Part shown: positions 15,359 through 22,266 of the stretch, piece after piece | Numbering within the stretch: position 1 is the stretch's first letter | How the letters are laid out: every line of letters begins with the position of its first letter | Source: a bacterium | Lineage (GTDB): Bacteria > Actinomycetota > Acidimicrobiia > Spongiisociales > Spongiisociaceae | Direction of reading: 5' to 3' | NCBI GenBank assembly: GCA_028821265.1 | Contig: JAPPGU010000048.1 | Location: 1 to 32,551 of the forward strand | DNA: 32,551 bases | The notes under the pieces: model-generated | What the model was told of the DNA's origin: nothing | Seen by the model: the letters and a program-made list of their open reading frames with translations, nothing else | Database searches by the model: none | Translations under genes and position numbers: made by a program

Positions 15359-16237
15359 GTGCTGAGATCAGCGGGGAAGACCTCCGACCAGCGAGCAGGA
15401 GAGCAGGTCTCGGAAGGGGCCGGGGCTTCTCAGGAGCTCGGGAGTTCCGGGTCATCTGAAACCAGGCCGTCGCTCGTGCGGATGGGTTGGCCGCCTCTGG
15501 TTACCGTGCTGCTCGTCCTATCGGCATGGGAGTTGTTCGTTCGCTGGCAGGACATACGGCCGGCGGTCCTACCGACGCCCACCGATGTTCTGGATGCGAT
15601 GTGGGACGACCGTGCCAACCTGTGGGGCGCCACCTGGATCACCCTGCAGACGGTGTTTCTCGGATTCGGGTCTGCTCTTGTCCTGGCGGTCGTAATCGGG
15701 GTCCTGGTCGATAGCTTCGGTTGGGTGAGGCGCAGTATCTATCCGGTAATCGTGGTATCCCAGACCCTGCCGATAGTCGCCATCGCTCCGCTGGTCGTGA
15801 TCTGGTTCGGGTTCGGGATCTCGTCCCATGCATTCGTGGTCGCCATGTACACATTCTTCCCGGTAGCCGTCGCCCTCGCCCAGGGCTTGGCGTCCACGGA
15901 CCAGGACGCGATGAACCTGCTGAGAACGATGGGGGCAGGCCGGGTCCGTCTGCTTCTGAAGGTGCGTTTTCCGAGCGCGCTCTCACAGCTGTTTACGGGT
16001 GCCAGAGTGGCTATGTCGTTCGCGGTGATTGCGGCGGTGATCGCCCAGTTCGTCGGCGCGGTGGAAGGCCTCGGGATCTACATGCTCACCATGAAGAACG
16101 CGTTACGGACGGACCTCGTCTTCGGGGCGGTGACGGTCAGCTCGGCTGTCACCCTTCTCCTGTTCGGAGGGGTGGTGGTCCTGCAGCGGCTCGTCATGCC
16201 GTGGTACCGGCCCAAGACGCAGGGAGATGCCCGGTGA
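15359..16237 (+). CDS. thiX: ThiX-like ABC importer permease
   Basis: 292-residue membrane protein of the SsuC/TauC/ThiX family. A disordered N-terminal stretch of about 40 residues precedes the first membrane span (PPLVTVLLVLSAWELFV). The family's PTPTDVLDAMW and the coupling-loop region NLLRTMGAGRVRLLLKVRFPSA (EAA-type) are visible. GTG at 15359 is used; starts further in (for example the ATG before GWPPL at 15482) would remove the unusual tail. It lies 47 nt after the binding-protein gene. Its TGA overlaps the GTG of the ATPase gene, so the subunits are coupled. It presumably imports the ligand of the adjacent ThiY-like lipoprotein. Confidence 0.85.
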   Translation: MLRSAGKTSDQRAGEQVSEGAGASQELGSSGSSETRPSLVRMGWPPLVTVLLVLSAWELFVRWQDIRPAVLPTPTDVLDAMWDDRANLWGATWITLQTVFLGFGSALVLAVVIGVLVDSFGWVRRSIYPVIVVSQTLPIVAIAPLVVIWFGFGISSHAFVVAMYTFFPVAVALAQGLASTDQDAMNLLRTMGAGRVRLLLKVRFPSALSQLFTGARVAMSFAVIAAVIAQFVGAVEGLGIYMLTMKNALRTDLVFGAVTVSSAVTLLLFGGVVVLQRLVMPWYRPKTQGDAR

Positions 16238-17031
16238 CCCTGGGAGAGGCGGGACAGGGGGGCCTGACGATCGAGGGTCTGACCAAGACCTTCCGCCCCA
16301 AGTCGGGTCCGGTCTTTGCCCTCGACGGTGTAGACATGGTGGTCGAGCCAGGGGAGTTCGTGACCTTGATCGGGCCTAGTGGGTGCGGAAAGAGCACGCT
16401 CTTCAACATCGTTGCCGGCCTCGAGGCGTTCGATTCGGGCCATATCCGGCTTGACGGCGCCCCCAGCCATGATCGGCTGGGCGAGATCGCCTACATGTTC
16501 CAGAAGGACCTCCTCTTCCCATGGCGAACCGTCATGGGCAATGCGGTCCTCGGCCTCGAGATGGACGGCCTCTCCCGTAGGGACGCGAGGGAGCGAATCG
16601 GCCCGTACCTAGAGCGCTTCGGGCTGGCTGAGTTCACCGACGCCTACCCCGACCAACTGTCCGGAGGCATGCGGCAGCGCGTCGCCTTCCTGCGGACGAT
16701 GGTCCAGGAGAGGTCGATCATGCTGCTCGACGAGCCGTTCGGCGCGCTGGACAGCTACACGAGGACCAACCTGCAGCAATGGCTGATGGGGGTCTGGGAG
16801 GAGATCCGCACCACCGTGCTGTTCATAACCCACGACGTCGCCGAGGCCGTCTACCTGTCGGACCGGGCGTACGTCATGACACCCCGCCCAGGTCGGATCC
16901 AGACAGTTCTCGACATCGAACTACCGCGTCCACGGGAGAGTGGGATCGAGATCACCGACGCGTTCCTTGGGCTGGAGCGCAACCTCAAGGCCGAACTGCA
17001 TCTGCATGGGACAGACGATCATGACGGTTGA
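16234..17031 (+). CDS. thiZ: ThiZ-like ABC importer ATPase
   Basis: 265-residue single-domain ATPase of the nitrate/sulfonate/thiamine-precursor type. It has Walker A GPSGCGKST (47-55), Q-loop Gln90 (MFQKDLLFPWRTV), signature LSGGMRQ (142-148), Walker B LLDEPF (164-169) and switch His in FITHDVAEA. The GTG at 16234 overlaps the permease stop as GTGA. The frame is open upstream, but that part is the permease gene in another frame. The last 11 nt overlap the amidohydrolase start. Confidence 0.9.
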   Translation: MTLGEAGQGGLTIEGLTKTFRPKSGPVFALDGVDMVVEPGEFVTLIGPSGCGKSTLFNIVAGLEAFDSGHIRLDGAPSHDRLGEIAYMFQKDLLFPWRTVMGNAVLGLEMDGLSRRDARERIGPYLERFGLAEFTDAYPDQLSGGMRQRVAFLRTMVQERSIMLLDEPFGALDSYTRTNLQQWLMGVWEEIRTTVLFITHDVAEAVYLSDRAYVMTPRPGRIQTVLDIELPRPRESGIEITDAFLGLERNLKAELHLHGTDDHDG

Positions 17032-18373
17032 ACCTGTCCGCGGCGCAAGCAATGACTCCGTCATCCTCATCAGGAACGCGGTGGTCATGACTCTGAACGA
17101 AGCGGGGGATATATACCACGACGGCCATGTCCTGGTAAGGGACGGCCTGGTGGTGTCCTGTGGCTCGGGGCCGGCCACGGATGTCGCCGGAGCCCGGATA
17201 ATCGACGCGATGGGCCTGGCGGTCATGCCGGGTCTCGTCGACCTACATTTCCACACCGACATCGAACGTGGTGGTTACTCGGAGTCTCTCGAAGTCGAGG
17301 AGGCCCTTTTCGACCACTGGTACCCGATGATGCGGAACCTGGACGCGGAGACCGCATACGCGGGCGCCCTCCACAGCTATGTCCGGGCCCTTCGGGGCGG
17401 CATCACCATGGTCAATGACATGTTCCGGCATGTCGAGTCGCTCGCCCGGGCGGCAAGGGATGTCGGTATCCGCGCCACCCTCAGCAGCCTCGTGGCCCGT
17501 CCCGAGGACGGGTTGGACGTCCTCGAGGACAACAAGGCTGCGTTCCATGCTTGCTCGGGCGACGTGGACGACCTGGTCCAGGTGGTAGTGGGCATCGAGT
17601 GGATCCCGCTGGCCACGCCGGCCATGCTGCGCGAGGCGGCGAGCCTGGCCGGCGAACTCGATACCGGCCTGCATCTCCATCTGAGCGAGTCGCAGGCAGA
17701 GGTCGAGACGAGCCTCAGCAAGTTCGGGGCCAGACCGACCCAGGTTGCCTACGACCACGGCCTGCTGGGACCCCGGACTGTCGCCGCTCACTGCGTATGG
17801 CTGACCGACGACGACATCGCCATGATCGCGGAGACCGGAACCCATGTGTCCCACAATCCGGCTGCGAACTCGAAGCTGGGAGAGGGGATTGCTCCCGCCG
17901 TCCGCCTACTGGATGCGGGTGTCAACGTCGGGCTCGGACACGACTCCACAGAAGGCAACAACACCATGGACATGTTCGACGTGATGCGGACCGCGGCGTA
18001 TCTGCAACGGGGACTCTATGCAAACCCAAAGCTCATGCCGGCGGACCAGATACTGAGAATGGCCACGGCAAGCGGGGCGCGAGCCCTCGGGATCGACAGC
18101 GGCGCCATCGAGCCGGGGCGCAAGGCGGATCTGATCCTCGTGGAGGCCGAGATGGAGTTCTTCGACAGCCGGTCCCCCGCATACAGGGCCAACCTGGCGC
18201 CCAGGATGGTCTTCGCCACGAACGGGAACATGGTTCGTACGGTGATCGTCGATGGGCGCATCGTGATGGAGGACCGGGTCATCAAGACCGTCGACGAACG
18301 GGAAGTAGCGGAGCGAGCCCGCGAGGCGGTTGCGCGACTGACCAGGCACAAGCGATCGAAGGGATCATCGTGA
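17021..18373 (+). CDS. Amidohydrolase of the TrzA/MtaD branch in a thi-like operon
   Basis: 450 residues. Metal ligands: His76 and His78 (LHFH), His220 (HLHLSE), His257 (AAHCVW) and Asp308 (GHDSTEGNN), the set used by mononuclear-metal deaminases. The substrate motif GPHA of MTA/SAH deaminases is absent; the equivalent region reads VGIEWIPLATP. The substrate should therefore differ from MTA. The start overlaps the ATPase gene by 11 nt and the stop overlaps tenA as GTGA, so it is co-translated with the thiamine-precursor importer. In Bacillus the enzyme at this position (YlmB) deformylates formylaminopyrimidine but belongs to a different hydrolase family. This protein could fill that role, or deaminate a pyrimidine. 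ATG at 17006 is an alternative start. Confidence 0.85.
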   Translation: MTVEPVRGASNDSVILIRNAVVMTLNEAGDIYHDGHVLVRDGLVVSCGSGPATDVAGARIIDAMGLAVMPGLVDLHFHTDIERGGYSESLEVEEALFDHWYPMMRNLDAETAYAGALHSYVRALRGGITMVNDMFRHVESLARAARDVGIRATLSSLVARPEDGLDVLEDNKAAFHACSGDVDDLVQVVVGIEWIPLATPAMLREAASLAGELDTGLHLHLSESQAEVETSLSKFGARPTQVAYDHGLLGPRTVAAHCVWLTDDDIAMIAETGTHVSHNPAANSKLGEGIAPAVRLLDAGVNVGLGHDSTEGNNTMDMFDVMRTAAYLQRGLYANPKLMPADQILRMATASGARALGIDSGAIEPGRKADLILVEAEMEFFDSRSPAYRANLAPRMVFATNGNMVRTVIVDGRIVMEDRVIKTVDEREVAERAREAVARLTRHKRSKGSS

Positions 18374-19017
18374 GTTGGACCCGACACATGATGGAGGAGA
18401 CCGCGCCGCTCTTCGAGCGTATCTACGAGCATCCGTTCTTGGCGGAGCTAAGGACGGGGACTCTCGGCAATGACAAGCTGGCCTTCTACTTCGAACAGAA
18501 CGTCCACTACATAGACGCCGTCCTGCGGTGTCGTGCAATCGTCGCCGCCAAGGCACAGAACGACGAGATCAGGGACTTCTTCCTGCGGAACACGCAACTG
18601 ATCCTCGACGAGTACTACCACCAGGAGGAGATGCTCCGCAAGCTGGGGGGCACCTTCGAGGCGCCGGTCGCACCGACCCTCTACGCATACTCGCGGCACC
18701 TCTTCTATCTGGCCTTCGCTCGCGACCCGGTCGAGTATCTGGGGTCCTTCCTACCTTGCCCCCTGAGTTACGATGCCATCGGCTACCAGCTCGCCGATGC
18801 TCCGCTCACCGAGTTCCAGGCTGACTGGTGGGAGTTCTACATGAGCGAGTCCCACCACACGCTCTGCCGGGACTACCGGGACTTCGTAGACCGCTACTCG
18901 CAAGGCCTGTCAGATGAGCGGCGCGCTCAGATGTTGGACAGCTTCCGCATCGGCGTGAACTACGAGTTCATGTTCTGGGACATGGCCTACACAAAGGAAC
19001 GCTGGCCGCTCGGCTAA
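18370..19017 (+). CDS. tenA: TenA family aminopyrimidine aminohydrolase / thiaminase II-like
   Basis: 215-residue all-helical TenA protein of the TenA_C type. The catalytic Cys is Cys130 (FLPCPLSYDAIG, matching Cys135 of B. subtilis), with Tyr47, Tyr107, Tyr134 and the C-terminal Glu199 (NYEFMFWDMAY) also conserved. At the position of Asp44, which contacts the aminopyrimidine, this protein has Asn44 (FEQNVHY). TenA hydrolyses 4-amino-5-aminomethyl-2-methylpyrimidine to HMP. The Asn may alter ligand preference. The GTG start at 18370 overlaps the amidohydrolase stop. It is the last gene of the cluster; a GC hairpin follows immediately. Confidence 0.9.
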   Translation: MSWTRHMMEETAPLFERIYEHPFLAELRTGTLGNDKLAFYFEQNVHYIDAVLRCRAIVAAKAQNDEIRDFFLRNTQLILDEYYHQEEMLRKLGGTFEAPVAPTLYAYSRHLFYLAFARDPVEYLGSFLPCPLSYDAIGYQLADAPLTEFQADWWEFYMSESHHTLCRDYRDFVDRYSQGLSDERRAQMLDSFRIGVNYEFMFWDMAYTKERWPLG

Positions 19018-19018
19018 A

Positions 19019-19037
19019 CCCGCCGAGTCCCGGCGGG
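19019..19037. terminator. Bidirectional terminator-like hairpin after tenA
   Basis: CCCGCCG (19019-19025) and CGGCGGG (19031-19037) form a perfect 7-bp GC stem with a 5-nt loop, 2 nt after the tenA stop and inside the 70-bp gap before the convergent DUF1989 gene. There is no T-run on either side, as is common in high-GC actinobacteria. Confidence 0.6.
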
Positions 19038-19087
19038 ATGTCGGGTAGTTCACCGATGTCGGGGCTAGCGGGCCTCCGCGAACTCTC

Positions 19088-19744
19088 CTACGTGCCTTGC
19101 CGGCTCTGTAGGACTTCGACCTTCATAGGGGTGATGTGGTAGCTGTTCGTGGGCGCGAGCACATCCATCGGGCACGTACTCATCGCAGCGAGCAGGTCTG
19201 TCTCGGCTCGAATGGATATGCTGTCGCCCGGCCGGGTGACGGGCTGATGTATACGCATCACCCGGGTCTCCGGGTCGGGCTGCGTGTTCATGAAGACCCC
19301 GATAGCGTCCGGGATCTCGGAGGGGGCCACACCGTGCGGTCGGAGAACCTCCTGGAGTAGTTCGAAGCACCCGTCCTGAGGGGTGACACCGTACATCTCG
19401 TACATTCCGCGGTTGCACATCCTCCCGTAGAGGTCGTGTATCCCCTTGAGAGGTGACGTGTCCTCCACGACAGTGGCGAGGATGCGGTATCCGGTGGACC
19501 AGATGGTGCCGCCCGGAGCCAGCCCGAGGGGGGGTTCGTAGGTCGCGGTGTTGCGGATGTTCCTGGTACGGGTCCACGAGATAGAGTTCCGCTCGCGGAG
19601 GTCTTCCCGCGCGAACAGGACCAGGTCTCCTACCTGGCCGCCCTCGATGTCGGTTATGCGGATTATCTGGCCGGTGTCAACTGTCCATGCCGTCGCGGCC
19701 TTGGCCGGGATCGTCTCCGAATAGATCAACCGGGTGCCGCTCAC
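19088..19744 (-). CDS. DUF1989 (urea-carboxylase-associated / carboxyguanidine deiminase-like) protein
   Basis: 218 residues from the GTG at 19744, which has a GGAGG just upstream; the frame continues further upstream but without family features. The domain shows IRITDIEGGQVGDLVLF, ERNSISWTRTRN, GRMCNRGMYEMYG and TNSYHITP. His103, Cys110 and Cys191 are probable metal ligands. Two-subunit DUF1989 proteins have been shown to be carboxyguanidine deiminases (CgdAB) working with a guanidine carboxylase. Here there is one DUF1989 gene and no carboxylase, so the function may differ; another small N-containing substrate is possible. It is convergent with tenA and 128 bp downstream of the molybdoenzyme gene, with its own promoter-like -10. 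Confidence 0.85.
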   Translation of the reverse strand: MSGTRLIYSETIPAKAATAWTVDTGQIIRITDIEGGQVGDLVLFAREDLRERNSISWTRTRNIRNTATYEPPLGLAPGGTIWSTGYRILATVVEDTSPLKGIHDLYGRMCNRGMYEMYGVTPQDGCFELLQEVLRPHGVAPSEIPDAIGVFMNTQPDPETRVMRIHQPVTRPGDSISIRAETDLLAAMSTCPMDVLAPTNSYHITPMKVEVLQSRQGT

Positions 19745-19779
19745 TCCGCCTCCGTGACCACGGCCGGGGTATCGATTGG

Positions 19780-19785
19780 AGTATA
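19780..19785 (-). promoter_or_regulatory. Predicted -10 element of the DUF1989 gene
   Basis: On the minus strand this reads TATACT, a near-consensus -10, inside the 128-bp gap upstream of the DUF1989 gene. It would give a leader of about 28 nt containing GGAGG. No clear -35 is present. It suggests transcription independent of the molybdoenzyme gene. Confidence 0.45.
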
Positions 19786-19872
19786 CGAGACATCCCGCGC
19801 TCGACCCCGACGGCCACTGCGGTACCTGCAATCGGCTTCGGGCGTCCCGGTCACCGGTACACCCTGGCGGAA

Positions 19873-22200
19873 CTACTCGTTTGGGAGGGTGACGATCTCG
19901 GGTGGGTCGAAGGCGCCATGGGCCGGGGGCGCTCCGGGCCATCGCTCCACCCGCACGAGGCAGGTGTGGGCGGTGGGCCCCTGGGCCAGGCTCGAGGTCC
20001 CGACATCGGCGGTGAGCACGTTGGGGTTGCCGTGCAGGCAGGTGCCCTCCAGGCCGGGTCCGGCGCCCGGCGAGTACCAGGCCCCGGTCGCCAACTGGAC
20101 CACCCGGCGCCGGATCCGGTCGGTGATCGTCACACCGGCCAGGCAGGCGCCCCGCTCGTTGAACACACGGACAACGTCGCCGTCCTCGATACCCCTCCGG
20201 GCGGCGTCATCGGGATGCATCAGTAGCGGCTCGAGACCGGCCACCTTTGCCCCACGGCTGTTCGACCCGTGGTCCAGCTGGCTGTGGAGCCGAGTTGAGG
20301 GCTGGTTGGAGATCAGGTGCAGTTCAGCCTCGCCGGTCGCTTCGCCCAGCCATTCGCCCGGAGGCATCCAGGCCGGATGCGGCGGGCAGTCCTCGTATCC
20401 GAAACCGGCGATCCGCTCAGAGTAGAGCTCGATCCGGCCGGACGGTGTACGGAGCGGGTACCGATCGGGGTCCTCTCGAAACTCCTCCAGCAACACGCGC
20501 TTCGGCTCCCCACCTCCGAGCCCGCGATCGATGAATCCCGCCTGCCAGAACTCCTCGAAAGTGGGGCTCCCCGGTTCGCTCCGCCGGTATTGCTCGTACA
20601 GGAACCGAACCCAGCCGTCAGCAGTCCGGCCTTCCGAGAAGGCATCCCCGGTGCCGAGGCGGGCTGCCAGGGCGCCGAGAATGGCGTGGTCGTCCCTGGC
20701 GCCGCCCAACGGTTCGATGACCTTCTTCATGGCGAAGAAGTACGGGTCGTTGGGCTTGCCGCCGATGTCGTTGCGCTCCAGAGTGGTGGTGGTGGGCAGC
20801 ACGATGTCGGCGTGCTTGGCGGTGGCGGTCCAGAAGGGCTCGTGAACGATGACGGTCTCGGGACGCTGCCAGGCCCGGCGCAGGCGGTTGAGGTCCTGGT
20901 GGTGGTGGAAGGGGTTGCCGCCCGCCCAGTAGACCAGGCGGATGTCGGGATAGGTATGGGTTCCACCGTCGTACTCGTACTCCTCCCCCGGTCCGGTCAG
21001 CATGTCGGCGATCCGGGCCACCGGGATGAGGGAGTCGGCGACGGGCCGTCCCGGCTTGAAGCGGGGTAGCCAGGCCCTGTCGAACCCGCTGCCGATCGCC
21101 GCCACCGCCCCGTAACCGATGCCGAAGCCGCCTCCGGGGAGGCCGATCTGCCCGATGGCGGCGGCGAGGGCGATGGCCGCCCAGATGGCGTGCTCGCCGT
21201 GGCGAGCCCGCTGGAGCGACCAGCTGGCGTTGATCATGGTGCGCCCCGCTACCAGCGCACCGGCCAGCGACCTGATCCACTCCGGCCGGATGGTGGTGAT
21301 CGGTCCGGCCCACTCCGCGTCCTTGGGGATCCCGTCGGTGTCGCCGGTGACGTAGGCGGCCAGGTTCTCCCAGCCCACGCAGTAACGCGCGACGAAGTCG
21401 CGATCGTAGGAATCGTCCTCGATCAGGGTGTGGATGAGGGCCAGCATCAGGGCTACGTCCGTGCCCGGCCGGATCGGGACCCATTCCGGATCCACGTAGT
21501 CCGCGACATCGTCGTCGATGGGCGACACGTTCACGAAGCGGGCGCCCCGCTCGGCACACCTCCGCATCCAGCCCCTCAGCTCATGGCGTCCCACACCGCC
21601 GTAATCCACCTGGCTGTTCTTCGCCGGAATACCCCCGAACGCCACCATCAGGTCGGTCTCGGCGGCGATCACGTCCCACGAGGTGTGGAGCTTCTCGAGA
21701 CCCCACCAACTGGTCCCGACCACATGGGGAATGATGACCTCGGCCGCCGCCAGGCTGTAGCTGTTGACCGAGCGGGTGTAGCCGCCGATCGAGTTCAGGA
21801 AACGGTGAAGCTGGCTCTGGGCATGGTGGAAGCGCCCGGCGCTGGCCCAGCCGTACGAACCGGCGTAGATGGCCCGGTTGCCGTAATCGCTCCGGACCCG
21901 GTCGATCTCTCCGGCCACCAGGTCAAGGGCGTGATCCCAACCGACCTCCACGAAGCGCTCCCTGCCGCGGAGGTGAGTGGCGGCTCCCGGGCCGGCCTCC
22001 AGCCAGCTCTCCCTGACCGACGGCATACCCACCCGGCACTGGTCGATGTCGGCCAGCGAGTTCCCTATGGGAGACGGGTCGGGATCGTGGCGAAAGGGCC
22101 GTACGGCCTGGATCGCGCCGCCCGAGGCTTCGATCTCGTAGGCACCCCAATGGGTCACCGTCAGGCTCGAGGCGCCGCTATCCGAGTCGCGTGGGATCAT
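19873..22200 (-). CDS. Molybdopterin oxidoreductase, DMSO/biotin-sulfoxide reductase type
   Basis: 775 residues from ATG 22200. It is a Mo-bis-MGD enzyme of the DMSOR/BisC/TorA group. SYGW (Tyr116, Trp118) matches active-site Tyr114/Trp116 of DMSO reductase. NSYS with Ser149 followed by AAAEVIIPHVVG fits the serine Mo ligand. Further family landmarks are YWAGGNPFHHHQDLNRL, HADIVLPTTTTLERNDIG and a C-terminal cofactor domain with HSQLDHGSNSR and GDVVRVFNERG. No N-terminal Cys cluster, so no Fe-S centre, and no Tat signal, so it should work in the cytoplasm like BisC rather than in respiration. Likely substrates are S- or N-oxides such as methionine or biotin sulfoxide. The frame extends upstream without homology. 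Divergent from the GMC gene. Confidence 0.88.
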   Translation of the reverse strand: MIPRDSDSGASSLTVTHWGAYEIEASGGAIQAVRPFRHDPDPSPIGNSLADIDQCRVGMPSVRESWLEAGPGAATHLRGRERFVEVGWDHALDLVAGEIDRVRSDYGNRAIYAGSYGWASAGRFHHAQSQLHRFLNSIGGYTRSVNSYSLAAAEVIIPHVVGTSWWGLEKLHTSWDVIAAETDLMVAFGGIPAKNSQVDYGGVGRHELRGWMRRCAERGARFVNVSPIDDDVADYVDPEWVPIRPGTDVALMLALIHTLIEDDSYDRDFVARYCVGWENLAAYVTGDTDGIPKDAEWAGPITTIRPEWIRSLAGALVAGRTMINASWSLQRARHGEHAIWAAIALAAAIGQIGLPGGGFGIGYGAVAAIGSGFDRAWLPRFKPGRPVADSLIPVARIADMLTGPGEEYEYDGGTHTYPDIRLVYWAGGNPFHHHQDLNRLRRAWQRPETVIVHEPFWTATAKHADIVLPTTTTLERNDIGGKPNDPYFFAMKKVIEPLGGARDDHAILGALAARLGTGDAFSEGRTADGWVRFLYEQYRRSEPGSPTFEEFWQAGFIDRGLGGGEPKRVLLEEFREDPDRYPLRTPSGRIELYSERIAGFGYEDCPPHPAWMPPGEWLGEATGEAELHLISNQPSTRLHSQLDHGSNSRGAKVAGLEPLLMHPDDAARRGIEDGDVVRVFNERGACLAGVTITDRIRRRVVQLATGAWYSPGAGPGLEGTCLHGNPNVLTADVGTSSLAQGPTAHTCLVRVERWPGAPPAHGAFDPPEIVTLPNE

Positions 22201-22266
22201 GACGCCTGTGATTGTACGAGGCTGGTACGAGTGGGGAGTCCCATGGGAGGCAGGTAGGTTCGGGGT
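22201..22266. promoter_or_regulatory. Divergent promoter region, molybdoenzyme and GMC genes
   Basis: This 66-bp gap has a minus-strand -10 TACAAT (plus-strand ATTGTA, 22211-22216), placing the start about 4 nt before the molybdoenzyme ATG. A direct repeat GTACGAG occurs at 22214-22220 and 22225-22231, an 11-bp period, overlapping that -10. A 10-bp palindrome TCCCATGGGA lies at 22239-22248. The repeats look like a regulator site, unproven. Confidence 0.45.
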
